NCBI GenBank assembly: GCA_023382795.1
Contig: JAHDWT010000001.1
Coordinates: 57,910-121,909 of the forward strand
Length of the DNA: 64,000 nt
Direction of reading: 5' to 3'
Source of the DNA: Candidatus Babelota bacterium
GTDB taxonomy: Bacteria; Babelota; Babeliae; Babelales; Vermiphilaceae
The position numbers and the translations under genes were made by a program. Each line of letters starts with the position of its first letter. Position 1 is the first letter of the stretch. Below are positions 45,173 through 52,621 of this stretch, piece by piece. The notes below the pieces were generated by a model. It had not been told where the DNA came from and searched no databases. It saw only the letters and a program-made list of their open reading frames with translations.

Positions 45173-46852
45173 TCACCATAAGCTGCAAATCTTTACAAAA
45201 TCTGGATCATCTTGTTCAAAAAACTTGTAAATCCATGAATTCGAACTAATTTCGGGAAAATCCTTGTTACTATTTTCTTCTTTTCTTGCACATGCAAGCA
45301 ATGTCGCCATCGCAAAAATACGTTTTGTTGGTTGATTGGCAAGTCCAAGAGAAATAACACGAGTGAGACCTCCAGCAAGATTTATGATTAAATGCCTACC
45401 CGAAGGACTCAATTGCATTGAAACAATCGAATATTCTTCTCGGGGCATCCTAAAAACCTCATTATCAGCTTCGCCATCAATAATAAAAACTTGCGCATTT
45501 GCCATGGCAATTACAAATTTCTCATCATGACTAAAATATGCCGATTTAAGATGATTACCCGCAATAAGAGTAGTTGGCTCCTCTTCCATTTCGAGATCGA
45601 ATATTTTTATCCCATTGCTACGAGAAGCCGCAAGCACATAATTATCAGAACTAAATTGCATAGAGCTAAATCCAGAAGGATCGTTAAAATAATCACACAG
45701 TTTAGTATTTAGATTGAGAACACATGCAGTGCAATCTAACGAAGTAGTTGCCAAATAATTACCATCAGAACTAAAAGACATAGAATTGACTGGTCCATCA
45801 TATTCAGTGGTAGCAATCTCTTCACGTCGTGCAAGCTTAAATATTTTCACTGTATTTGCACGCAACTTACCATCGCTACAAACAACAGCCATATACTTGC
45901 TGTTAGGACTAAATTGAATCTCACAAGCATCATTCTTAGTATTCAAAGTAAAAATAGCGCTAGTTTGATCATGCTCTTTTTTTGATTTTTCTGGCCAAAA
46001 ATAATATGCTCGAACCTTTTCCATAAAGGAATCACGCATACTAAATAATCTTAACGTGCCATCATAAACAATAGTAACTATATACTCACCGCTAGGGCTA
46101 ATTTGCGCATCAATCAATTCATTGTCATGCCTTATAACTTTGATTTTTTCCATTGTCTCAAGGCTAAATATGGTTGCAGTATCTCCAGAAACAATAGCTA
46201 TATGCTTGCCATCAGCACAAATTTGCAGCTGTTTGATTTCGCGCTCAGATTTTATAGCTACACGAGGCGTCCTTTTTTCTAAGTCAAATACAACGATCTT
46301 TGAACCACAAGGGGCCTGCTGTTGATTTATAATCACTTGCTTACCAGTGGAACTCCATTGTGCTGAAATAGCATTATCACTATGATCTTCGACTCGTTCG
46401 ATAGGAATTCTCTCTAACATTCCTTTCGTAAAATCCCATATCTTTACGCATCCTCCATCAATGACCGCTAAATGCTTCCCATCGGGACTTAGTGGCTGTG
46501 CATTCGTATTTGCAATCAATTTATAAATTGGAAATTTATTATACGGAAAAACGGATGCTATTGATTGGGCTACTTTCTGAGCATCCGAGGGAGATAAATC
46601 TAACTGAGGGGCATTACGCCATATCGTGCTCTCAAGCACCTGATTAATATCTGAACGGGTCACTTTATTATCATTCACTAATCTAAGAAGATTTTCAATT
46701 GACCCTTCTGATGCCAACTGTGATGTTATTGTCTGGGAATCAAATGTTGTTTCAAGATACTGCGATGTTTGAGCTCGCTGCACCATCGACAATAATGGCA
46801 TCACTAACAGCAAACTCATCGTCAAAATCATTGATCTTATGATGAACATCAT
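45173..46852 (-). CDS. Exported WD40-type beta-propeller protein
   Basis: 559 residues. A signal segment (SMILTMSLLLVMPLLSMVQR) is followed by about 80 helical residues and then a propeller. At least nine blades are visible, each with [SL]-[SP]-x-[GD]-x-x-[LIV] then a strand pair: DAQISPSGEYIVTIVYDGTL, CEIQFSPNSKYMAVVCSDGK, NSMSFSSDGNYLATTSLDCT, SSMQFSSDNYVLAASRSNGI, VSMQLSPSGRHLIINLAGGL. WD40 propellers are protein-binding platforms, common in eukaryotes. The helical N-terminal part could be a separate interaction domain. AAGGA suits the second ATG (46849) slightly better than the first. No enzymatic motif is seen. Confidence 0.85.
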   Translation of the reverse strand: MMFIIRSMILTMSLLLVMPLLSMVQRAQTSQYLETTFDSQTITSQLASEGSIENLLRLVNDNKVTRSDINQVLESTIWRNAPQLDLSPSDAQKVAQSIASVFPYNKFPIYKLIANTNAQPLSPDGKHLAVIDGGCVKIWDFTKGMLERIPIERVEDHSDNAISAQWSSTGKQVIINQQQAPCGSKIVVFDLEKRTPRVAIKSEREIKQLQICADGKHIAIVSGDTATIFSLETMEKIKVIRHDNELIDAQISPSGEYIVTIVYDGTLRLFSMRDSFMEKVRAYYFWPEKSKKEHDQTSAIFTLNTKNDACEIQFSPNSKYMAVVCSDGKLRANTVKIFKLARREEIATTEYDGPVNSMSFSSDGNYLATTSLDCTACVLNLNTKLCDYFNDPSGFSSMQFSSDNYVLAASRSNGIKIFDLEMEEEPTTLIAGNHLKSAYFSHDEKFVIAMANAQVFIIDGEADNEVFRMPREEYSIVSMQLSPSGRHLIINLAGGLTRVISLGLANQPTKRIFAMATLLACARKEENSNKDFPEISSNSWIYKFFEQDDPDFVKICSLW

Positions 46853-46948
46853 ACTTCCTTAACACATAGCTGTTTTAACAAAATACATAGATAATCACAC
46901 CATTATAATTCAGAAATCAAAAATCTTTTATATCCAACAACAACTTTA

Positions 46949-47869
46949 TTATTTGTTAGACGCCATTGCAGCTGCTCTGCGTAATTCATCATAGTAAAAG
47001 ACAAGTAAACCCAGAAACACAAAGAATCCAGCAAAAAGAAGATTATATGACACTGGCTCCGCAAGCAGCGACCAGCCGATCAGACCAACAAAAATAGGAA
47101 TACTAAAACCTGCAAGCGATACAAAAGTAAGGTTAACATGCTTAATGATATACGCATACAGTGTATACCCAATCACATTCCCAATAATTACCGTATACGC
47201 AAAGAGCCAAAGAAATGTCGGTATAGAAGGTATAGATACCTCTTGCCACTGATGTAGCGCCGTTGCCGTAATCAGAGCCAGCACGCCGCTACCTACCATC
47301 GACAAACCATTCACTTCTAACGGCGTATAGCGCTCTTTGCGGACGAGTGATCGCAAAAGAATCCATCCCCAACGACCAATAACAACGCTCGCAAGAGAGG
47401 CAAGTTCAGGATAAGAAAATACAAACCATGCATGCCAACCTTGTTCCGGCGGCGTTTGTCCGATGGTGATAACAAGAATTCCACTAAATCCAATAATGAT
47501 GCCTACAAACTTTTTCCATGATAGTTTTTCATGCCATAAAAAATATGCGTATAATGCCGTCACAAACGGATCTATGCTTCCATAAAGTGCTGCTTTAGAT
47601 GAGAATAAATATTTAAGACCGAATGCCTTAAGAATCGAGGGGAAATAGGTAGTAAATAACGATATGCCAACAAGAGTTCCCACATCATTTTTAATATGAC
47701 GCCATCTCATTCTATCAGACGAACGATACGCGTAAAGACACATAAGGATTCCCGCGCAAAGCATACGAATGCCTACAAAAAGGATCGCTGGGAACATGCT
47801 CAGAAGAACCTTATTGCTTGAAATAGCACTCGCAAGAAAGAAATTACACAATAAGACCAACATCAACAT
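46949..47869 (-). CDS. EamA/DMT-family transporter
   Basis: 306 residues with about ten membrane segments in two EamA halves. The first half shows ISSNKVLLSMFPAILFVGIR and SKAALYGSIDPFVTALYAYF and ends in WKKFVGIIIGFSGILVI. The second has GNVIGYTLYAYIIKHVNLTF and IFVGLIGWSLLAEPVSYNLL. DMT transporters carry amino acids, metabolites or nucleotide-like compounds, and substrates cannot be told from sequence alone. In energy-parasitic lineages such carriers may import host metabolites, which is inference. It follows the M3 peptidase gene by 43 bases on the same strand. Confidence 0.85.
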   Translation of the reverse strand: MLMLVLLCNFFLASAISSNKVLLSMFPAILFVGIRMLCAGILMCLYAYRSSDRMRWRHIKNDVGTLVGISLFTTYFPSILKAFGLKYLFSSKAALYGSIDPFVTALYAYFLWHEKLSWKKFVGIIIGFSGILVITIGQTPPEQGWHAWFVFSYPELASLASVVIGRWGWILLRSLVRKERYTPLEVNGLSMVGSGVLALITATALHQWQEVSIPSIPTFLWLFAYTVIIGNVIGYTLYAYIIKHVNLTFVSLAGFSIPIFVGLIGWSLLAEPVSYNLLFAGFFVFLGLLVFYYDELRRAAAMASNK

Positions 47870-47912
47870 GATCCCATCCTCTCTATCAATACCGTGAATC
47901 GTGGAAAAATTC

Positions 47913-50015
47913 CTATAACCCTAAATCTGCCAGAAACGCTTGATCATTTGGCGCGCGGCCAAGAAAATCTTTGAGCAGTGCATTTGGATCTCTGCTTCCA
48001 CCCCTGCCGATCACCTCTTGTACATATCGGTGTCCAACTTCAGGGTCTAGCAACCCGTGTTCCTTGATATAGCCAAACAGATCGAGCGCAAAGACTTTTG
48101 ACCAAAGATAACCATAATAGCGAGCAGCATAGCCAGTCAAATGACCGAATGAAGCATACATATGATCTTCTGGCCAGAAAAGTACATGAGGCCGCAAAGT
48201 TTGATAATAGTGCTCTTGTAATGCATGAGGATTCTTGTCAGCTCCTGGCCCGAACAGAGCAAGCGCAAATGATGCAAGATAAATCTGCCGCTGCGTCCAA
48301 TCACCCGAATCAAAATGTTTCAGTTTTTTGATATTTTCAATGAGATCATCAGGGAGTTGTTCACCTGTTTTGTAGTGGGAACTTACCATCTTAAGAATTT
48401 CTTTGTCCCATAACCATTCTTCTAGCATCTGTGATGGCATCTCTACAAAATCGCGTTTTACGCTCGTGCCCGATTGACTTGCTAGCCGTGTTCTTCCTAA
48501 CAATCCATGCATCGCATGTCCAAATTCATGGAAAAAAGTGCGGACATCGTCACGTTTCAGCAATGAAGGCTTATCGGCAGTTGATTTTGGAAAATTTGCA
48601 ATGACCAATGAAACTTCTGGTAATGGTTTACCATGTTCATCGACAATCGCTGGCACCAGGGTCGCATGACATGCATGATTATATTTATTTGGTCTTGGAT
48701 AAAGATCAAGCAGAAGATAACCAAGCAACGTGTCATCTAAAGCACTACGCGCTGCTATGAGTTGCACATCTTGATGCCAAAAATTAGTTGCTGGAATTTG
48801 TTCAAAACGTAGTTGGAAAAACTTTTCGTAAATAGCAAGCAATCCTTTAATCGTATGCTCCATAGGGAAATATTCTGAAATACGTTTTTCATCAACTGCA
48901 AGATGTTGTTTTTTGTAGAGATTTTTAACATACGCTACATCCCAGGGATACAATTTCCCTTCTGCGGTGAGCTGCACCGACTTAGGGAGGTGCTGTTTAA
49001 AGAGTGCATACTCTTGATCCGCTTTTTTGCTGGCCTTGGCATATAATGTTTGCAAAAATTTTTCAACTACCTCTGGATCTTTTGCCATCTCAGAATCAAG
49101 ATCTAGATGAGCATAACTAGAAAATCCAATAAGTTGTGCCAACTCATCTCGCTTAGCAATGATATCTTGCAGAATACGTTCATTGCCAGGATATCCTCGA
49201 TTATTCATCACGATAAAAAGTTGCTTGCGGGTTTCTGCATCATCGGCGTTTTCTATCACATAAAAATATGTTGGATAATCAGTACCGAGAATATATTCCC
49301 CGGTTTCAGTACGCGATAACGTTTTGATGAAATCGTCATCAAGTCCAGAAAGTTCCTCGCGCGTCACGGTAATAGTTTTATTATCAGTTGCTATATTTGT
49401 TTCAAATTGCATGCCAAGTGCGGCAAGAGCTTTGTGTAATGTCTTTACGTGCTCAAGTTTGTCAGGCGCCAGATCTAGCCCCGCGCGCTTAAAATCTGCC
49501 ATTGTTTCATGGAGAAAATACTCCTGATCAGAACGCAGCTGTTCTTTTCGGTGTGAAGCATACGCTTTGAATGATTGGTATACAGCATGATTATTTGAAA
49601 TCGTATCTACTATAAATTCACGCATCGCAATTTGTGCCTTATGCGCAGCCTCACGCATCGCTTGATCAGGATGGACATATTCTATAATTTCAATGGCACT
49701 TATAGTAACTGGTAATTCAGAAAGAGCAGCTATGCGATCGAATGCCTGGGCAGTATTGTCAAAATTTCTTTCGGCATCATTTAGAGCGATTATATCATTA
49801 ATCGCCTTCCGTGCCCGTTCCATAGCACAGTGAACACGATGTTGAATTTCTTTCGGAGATGTAGGAAATAATAAACGTACATCATCAATAGATTGTATCG
49901 GTAATTTAATCATGGTTAGTTCCTTGCACGTTGTGGTCGAGGTATAATGCAATAATAACAAAGTTGTTGTTATTGCTACCACAATTACCCCCGTATATAT
50001 ATACACTTTACTCAT
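47913..50015 (-). CDS. Exported M3-family metallopeptidase (oligopeptidase/Dcp-like)
   Basis: About 700 residues. The zinc site is FFHEFGHAMHGLLGRT (HEFGH near residue 497) with the distal Glu in FVEMPSQMLEEWLWD, both diagnostic of the M3 thimet/Dcp family. The body has the usual helical clam-shell blocks, such as LAQLIGFSSYAHLDLDSEMA and FGHLTGYAARYYGYLWSKVF. Most bacterial M3 enzymes are cytosolic, but this one has an N-terminal membrane or signal segment (VYIYTGVIVVAITTTLLLLH), so it is probably periplasmic or anchored. ATG 50015 is chosen because AAAGGTG lies 8 bases upstream; the frame is open to 50108. It should trim short peptides, perhaps for uptake. Confidence 0.93.
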   Translation of the reverse strand: MSKVYIYTGVIVVAITTTLLLLHYTSTTTCKELTMIKLPIQSIDDVRLLFPTSPKEIQHRVHCAMERARKAINDIIALNDAERNFDNTAQAFDRIAALSELPVTISAIEIIEYVHPDQAMREAAHKAQIAMREFIVDTISNNHAVYQSFKAYASHRKEQLRSDQEYFLHETMADFKRAGLDLAPDKLEHVKTLHKALAALGMQFETNIATDNKTITVTREELSGLDDDFIKTLSRTETGEYILGTDYPTYFYVIENADDAETRKQLFIVMNNRGYPGNERILQDIIAKRDELAQLIGFSSYAHLDLDSEMAKDPEVVEKFLQTLYAKASKKADQEYALFKQHLPKSVQLTAEGKLYPWDVAYVKNLYKKQHLAVDEKRISEYFPMEHTIKGLLAIYEKFFQLRFEQIPATNFWHQDVQLIAARSALDDTLLGYLLLDLYPRPNKYNHACHATLVPAIVDEHGKPLPEVSLVIANFPKSTADKPSLLKRDDVRTFFHEFGHAMHGLLGRTRLASQSGTSVKRDFVEMPSQMLEEWLWDKEILKMVSSHYKTGEQLPDDLIENIKKLKHFDSGDWTQRQIYLASFALALFGPGADKNPHALQEHYYQTLRPHVLFWPEDHMYASFGHLTGYAARYYGYLWSKVFALDLFGYIKEHGLLDPEVGHRYVQEVIGRGGSRDPNALLKDFLGRAPNDQAFLADLGL

Positions 50016-50129
50016 TAGAATACACCTTTTTAGTGATGTTCTTAATGTCACGATTCGTATACCCGTTCCCGCAAAGTAATAAGTTCTCATAATAGATACT
50101 TTGTCCATGGGAACTGTCTCTTCATTCCC

Positions 50130-50480
50130 TTATTTATATAGATGTGAGATGTCGAGAGGGTACGACTGCCCATTACGCTCAACCATCAATTTTTCAAATC
50201 CAAGTCCCTTTAAAATCTTGAAAAAGCTTTGCATACTGAAATCTTTCTTGGCTCCCGAGCGCATGGCTTGAACAATAGTTGGTGATACGTCGGCCAGCTT
50301 GGCAAGCTGCCGCACCGAGATATCGTCTTGCTCCATGACGGCAAGCAGGAGCTCAGAAATAAGCAGATTCCTATACTCCTTCTCAAATGCAGCCTTTTCT
50401 TTTGGGCTCAATAAAGCTACAAACTCTTCACTGGTTGTTTTGATGTTTTTGACTCTAGTTTTTTTAATTTTGGTCTTCAT
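50130..50480 (-). CDS. HTH antitoxin of a HigBA-like pair
   Basis: 116 residues. The basic start (MKTKIKKTRVKNIK) leads into a helix-turn-helix of the Xre/HigA type: ISVRQLAKLADVSPTIVQAM, with the following FSMQSFFKILKGLGFEKLMV typical of antitoxins in this class. It should neutralise the toxin encoded just upstream and repress the shared promoter. The gene overlaps the toxin gene by 17 bases, with the toxin first, the gene order of HigBA. GAGGAA stands before the ATG. Confidence 0.85.
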   Translation of the reverse strand: MKTKIKKTRVKNIKTTSEEFVALLSPKEKAAFEKEYRNLLISELLLAVMEQDDISVRQLAKLADVSPTIVQAMRSGAKKDFSMQSFFKILKGLGFEKLMVERNGQSYPLDISHLYK

Positions 50481-50856
50481 AATAAATTCCTCGTTTACAA
50501 CGTTGAATATAATCGTCTTTAGCTTTCAATGCTTTTTGTTTTTCGCGGGAAGGCATTTTTTCGGACTTCTTTTCATAGGCATTGGTTACTATAATCTTGG
50601 AACCATCGAAAAAGAAACAGAAAAACCTATCTGGAGAAGATTTAATCGCATATATTTGATCACCTTCATGACGGAATTTTTCAATGTTGAAGATCTTGCC
50701 AACAGCTCCCAAAAGATAAAACAGGTGAATGAGTTTTTTCTTTCGGTCAGTTGATAATTCTTCAAAATACTCAAGCGCATCACTTTGGCCACGACTATTA
50801 CAGTACCACTCGATGGTAAATTTTTCGCCTTGATGCGCAATATATGTTTTCTTCAT
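50464..50856 (-). CDS. HigB/RelE-superfamily toxin (Gp49-like)
   Basis: 130 residues. It has the Gp49-like/DUF891 toxin pattern: FTIEWYCNSRGQSDALEYFE, KLIHLFYLLGAVGKIFNIEK, RHEGDQIYAIKSSPDRFFCF and VTNAYEKKSEKMPSREKQKA. Toxins of this group are ribosome-dependent mRNA cleaving enzymes of the RelE fold. The C-terminal tail (RCKRGIYYEDQN) extends past the usual end. GGAGAG lies before the ATG. It forms a two-gene unit with the HTH antitoxin. Confidence 0.85.
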   Translation of the reverse strand: MKKTYIAHQGEKFTIEWYCNSRGQSDALEYFEELSTDRKKKLIHLFYLLGAVGKIFNIEKFRHEGDQIYAIKSSPDRFFCFFFDGSKIIVTNAYEKKSEKMPSREKQKALKAKDDYIQRCKRGIYYEDQN

Positions 50857-50890
50857 TATCTCTCCGACAAAAAGGGTCTGATTAGCATAG

Positions 50891-50913
50891 ATTGTATCAT
50901 GATCGTGACACGA
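50891..50913 (-). promoter_or_regulatory. Probable promoter and operator of the HigBA-like pair
   Basis: On the minus strand a -10 type TACAAT (50891-50896) lies 35 bases before the toxin start. The inverted repeat TCGTG-A-CACGA (50903-50913) sits in the spacer/-35 zone, where an autoregulating antitoxin would bind. Read from pattern only. Confidence 0.45.
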
Positions 50914-50991
50914 TTTGTAGGCATACGCGGATAAAACTTTAAGGAGATTGGGCGAATGGTGAAATTAAAAAAATAGCTATTTTTATAAACC

Positions 50992-51021
50992 AACAAAAAA
51001 GTCCTGCCATTGGCAGGACTT
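50992..51021 (-). terminator. Intrinsic terminator after the 68-residue membrane protein gene
   Basis: On the minus strand AAGTCCTGCC/GGCAGGACTT with a three-base loop is followed by a T run, 23 bases past the stop codon at 51044. Confidence 0.85.
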
Positions 51022-51043
51022 GGGCTAGCTTTGTGCCTACTAA

Positions 51044-51250
51044 TTATTTTTTCTTTTCCGTAAGTCGGCGAATCTGTTCTAATCCACCCATTTTTATAAA
51101 TCCCAAAGCTATCATATAAAGAGCACCACCAATAATCAGATACTGCAACCCTTGTTCCATAAATCCTAGTGTATGCAACAGCAATATGATGCCTGCAGCC
51201 ATGATAATAATTCCCTGAAAAATCTCAGGAAGAAAGCTTAACAGTGCCAT
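51044..51250 (-). CDS. Small two-segment membrane protein
   Basis: 68 residues with two membrane spans (IFQGIIIMAAGIILLLHTLG and GLQYLIIGGALYMIALGFI) and a basic cytoplasmic tail (RRLTEKKK). AAGGAG stands before the ATG and a strong terminator closes it, so it is a true single-gene unit. I recognise no family. The size and topology resemble small stress-related or holin-like membrane proteins, without firm support. Confidence 0.7.
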   Translation of the reverse strand: MALLSFLPEIFQGIIIMAAGIILLLHTLGFMEQGLQYLIIGGALYMIALGFIKMGGLEQIRRLTEKKK

Positions 51251-51359
51251 AGGATCTCCTTAATTAATAAAGTTAAACCATTATGCAGGCACTATAATGA
51301 TTTCACAGCAAATAAGACAAGGAATGGGTAAGGCACACCACTAAAACATTGAAATTATT

Positions 51360-51902
51360 TTATGATTGCATAAAACCAGTTGTCGGCCAACTACGCGAGA
51401 AATCAAAATGGGTATCATTGATAGGTTGGTAATGCGTCATAAAGTAGATGTTTCGTACCCCAATCTGCGCATTGCGCACTGTCTTGAGCAACCCCTCAAA
51501 CCACATGAGATTCTGCAACGTTGCGCGGGATTTTACTATTGGATTGCGATCAAAAGATACATACGCTTCTTGTGTATCAGAAACAAGCGCTGATTGCAGG
51601 GATATGCGTTTTTCATATGCACCTTCTTCCAGTACAATTGCAAGCCATTTGCTCACCACTAAGTTCAACTGCTGTGCGGTATCCTTCGGCCATATAAGTT
51701 CCATGGTGTCGTGTTGCCAAGTATCCGCATGCCAAAAATAAAAGGTTATTATTTTTTTTTCGACTGAATGATTCTTATCATGCAACAGGGACACCGTATT
51801 TAATGGTCTTTGGATAACAATCCACCCACGTGATATCGCATACACGAGCACCCCTAACGCAAAACATCCTACAGAAAAAAATATGATCATACTACGTTTC
51901 AT
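51360..51902 (-). CDS. GerMN-like domain protein, membrane-anchored
   Basis: 180 residues. An N-terminal anchor (MIIFFSVGCFALGVLVYAI) is followed by a single small domain. The end EAYVSFDRNPIV...LMWFEGLLKTVRNAQIGVRNIYF resembles the GerMN fold (a strand, then a helix leading to V...I.F). GerMN domains are found beside amidases in cell-wall systems. Here the ATG overlaps the stop of the amidase_3-like gene by four bases, matching that context and supporting the weak sequence match. Its function is probably in envelope assembly or sensing. Confidence 0.5.
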   Translation of the reverse strand: MKRSMIIFFSVGCFALGVLVYAISRGWIVIQRPLNTVSLLHDKNHSVEKKIITFYFWHADTWQHDTMELIWPKDTAQQLNLVVSKWLAIVLEEGAYEKRISLQSALVSDTQEAYVSFDRNPIVKSRATLQNLMWFEGLLKTVRNAQIGVRNIYFMTHYQPINDTHFDFSRSWPTTGFMQS

Positions 51903-52621
51903 GATCGCATCCCCTGATGCGCAAGCTCTATGAGAATATCAGAAAGACACTCGACATACCGTAACCAATCGTCTTTATGTTTAAGCCCTAATTCAATACT
52001 ACATGCCGGCACCGCAATGCCTACGAGTGATTTGACGGGACACGTGATCACACCATGGATATCCAAAGAAGCACTGCGTACATCTTTTTTAAGAGACTGA
52101 TAAAGAGTAGAAGTATACCGAGCGCTTTTCAGCGCTGATTTTTTATGTGCCTGATCAACAGGCAAAAAGGAAAGTTGCTCCAGATGCGGCGAAATATTGA
52201 TAAAATCATCGCCATACGAAAATGTAAAAAGCGCTAATCCAGCCTTATGACCAAGTTCCTGATATACTCGCAAATTAAGATAAAAATCAACATCCAGACG
52301 ATTTGCAAAATTAGCGTTTTGAAGTGGCTGTACCACTTCACCCGGTAAACGGGTAAGAACAACCGTAATCTCAGGACACTTAGTTTCCACATCACGTTTG
52401 ATCGCCTCAGCCCACTGCAGAGTAAGGCTTCGTTCAAAACTATCTTCTATAGTTCTACCAACATTTTGAGCATCTCCAGCAGGGTCAAGCATAATGGTAA
52501 ATTGCTGTTGCTGCTGCGAAACATGTAGGCACCGTAGAGGCAATGCCCAAAACACCAATGTAGCCGTTGCTGCATAGACACCAGCTACCCTCGACCAAGT
52601 AGAGGAAGAAGAAAACATCAT
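51899..52621 (-). CDS. Amidase_3-like exported protein lacking the zinc histidines
   Basis: About 240 residues. A membrane/signal segment (AGVYAATATLVFWALPLRC) precedes a domain with the plan of N-acetylmuramoyl-L-alanine amidase_3. FTIMLDPAGDAQ stands where active enzymes have IDPGHGG; SFERSLTLQWAEAIK retains the motif-2 Glu; VVLTRLP matches the TR motif; ANRLDVDFYLNLRVYQ replaces SIHAN; and ACSIELGLKHKDDW matches the ending. Both zinc-ligand His residues (GH and SIH) are missing, so it probably binds wall fragments or regulates others without cutting. I place the start at the TAATG overlap with recD2 (52621); ATG 52630 is an alternative. Confidence 0.65.
   Translation of the reverse strand: MMFSSSSTWSRVAGVYAATATLVFWALPLRCLHVSQQQQQFTIMLDPAGDAQNVGRTIEDSFERSLTLQWAEAIKRDVETKCPEITVVLTRLPGEVVQPLQNANFANRLDVDFYLNLRVYQELGHKAGLALFTFSYGDDFINISPHLEQLSFLPVDQAHKKSALKSARYTSTLYQSLKKDVRSASLDIHGVITCPVKSLVGIAVPACSIELGLKHKDDWLRYVECLSDILIELAHQGMRS

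Noticed and set aside
50130..50856. Flanking repeats around the first toxin-antitoxin pair
   Set aside because: No matching direct repeats were seen on either side, unlike the second pair.
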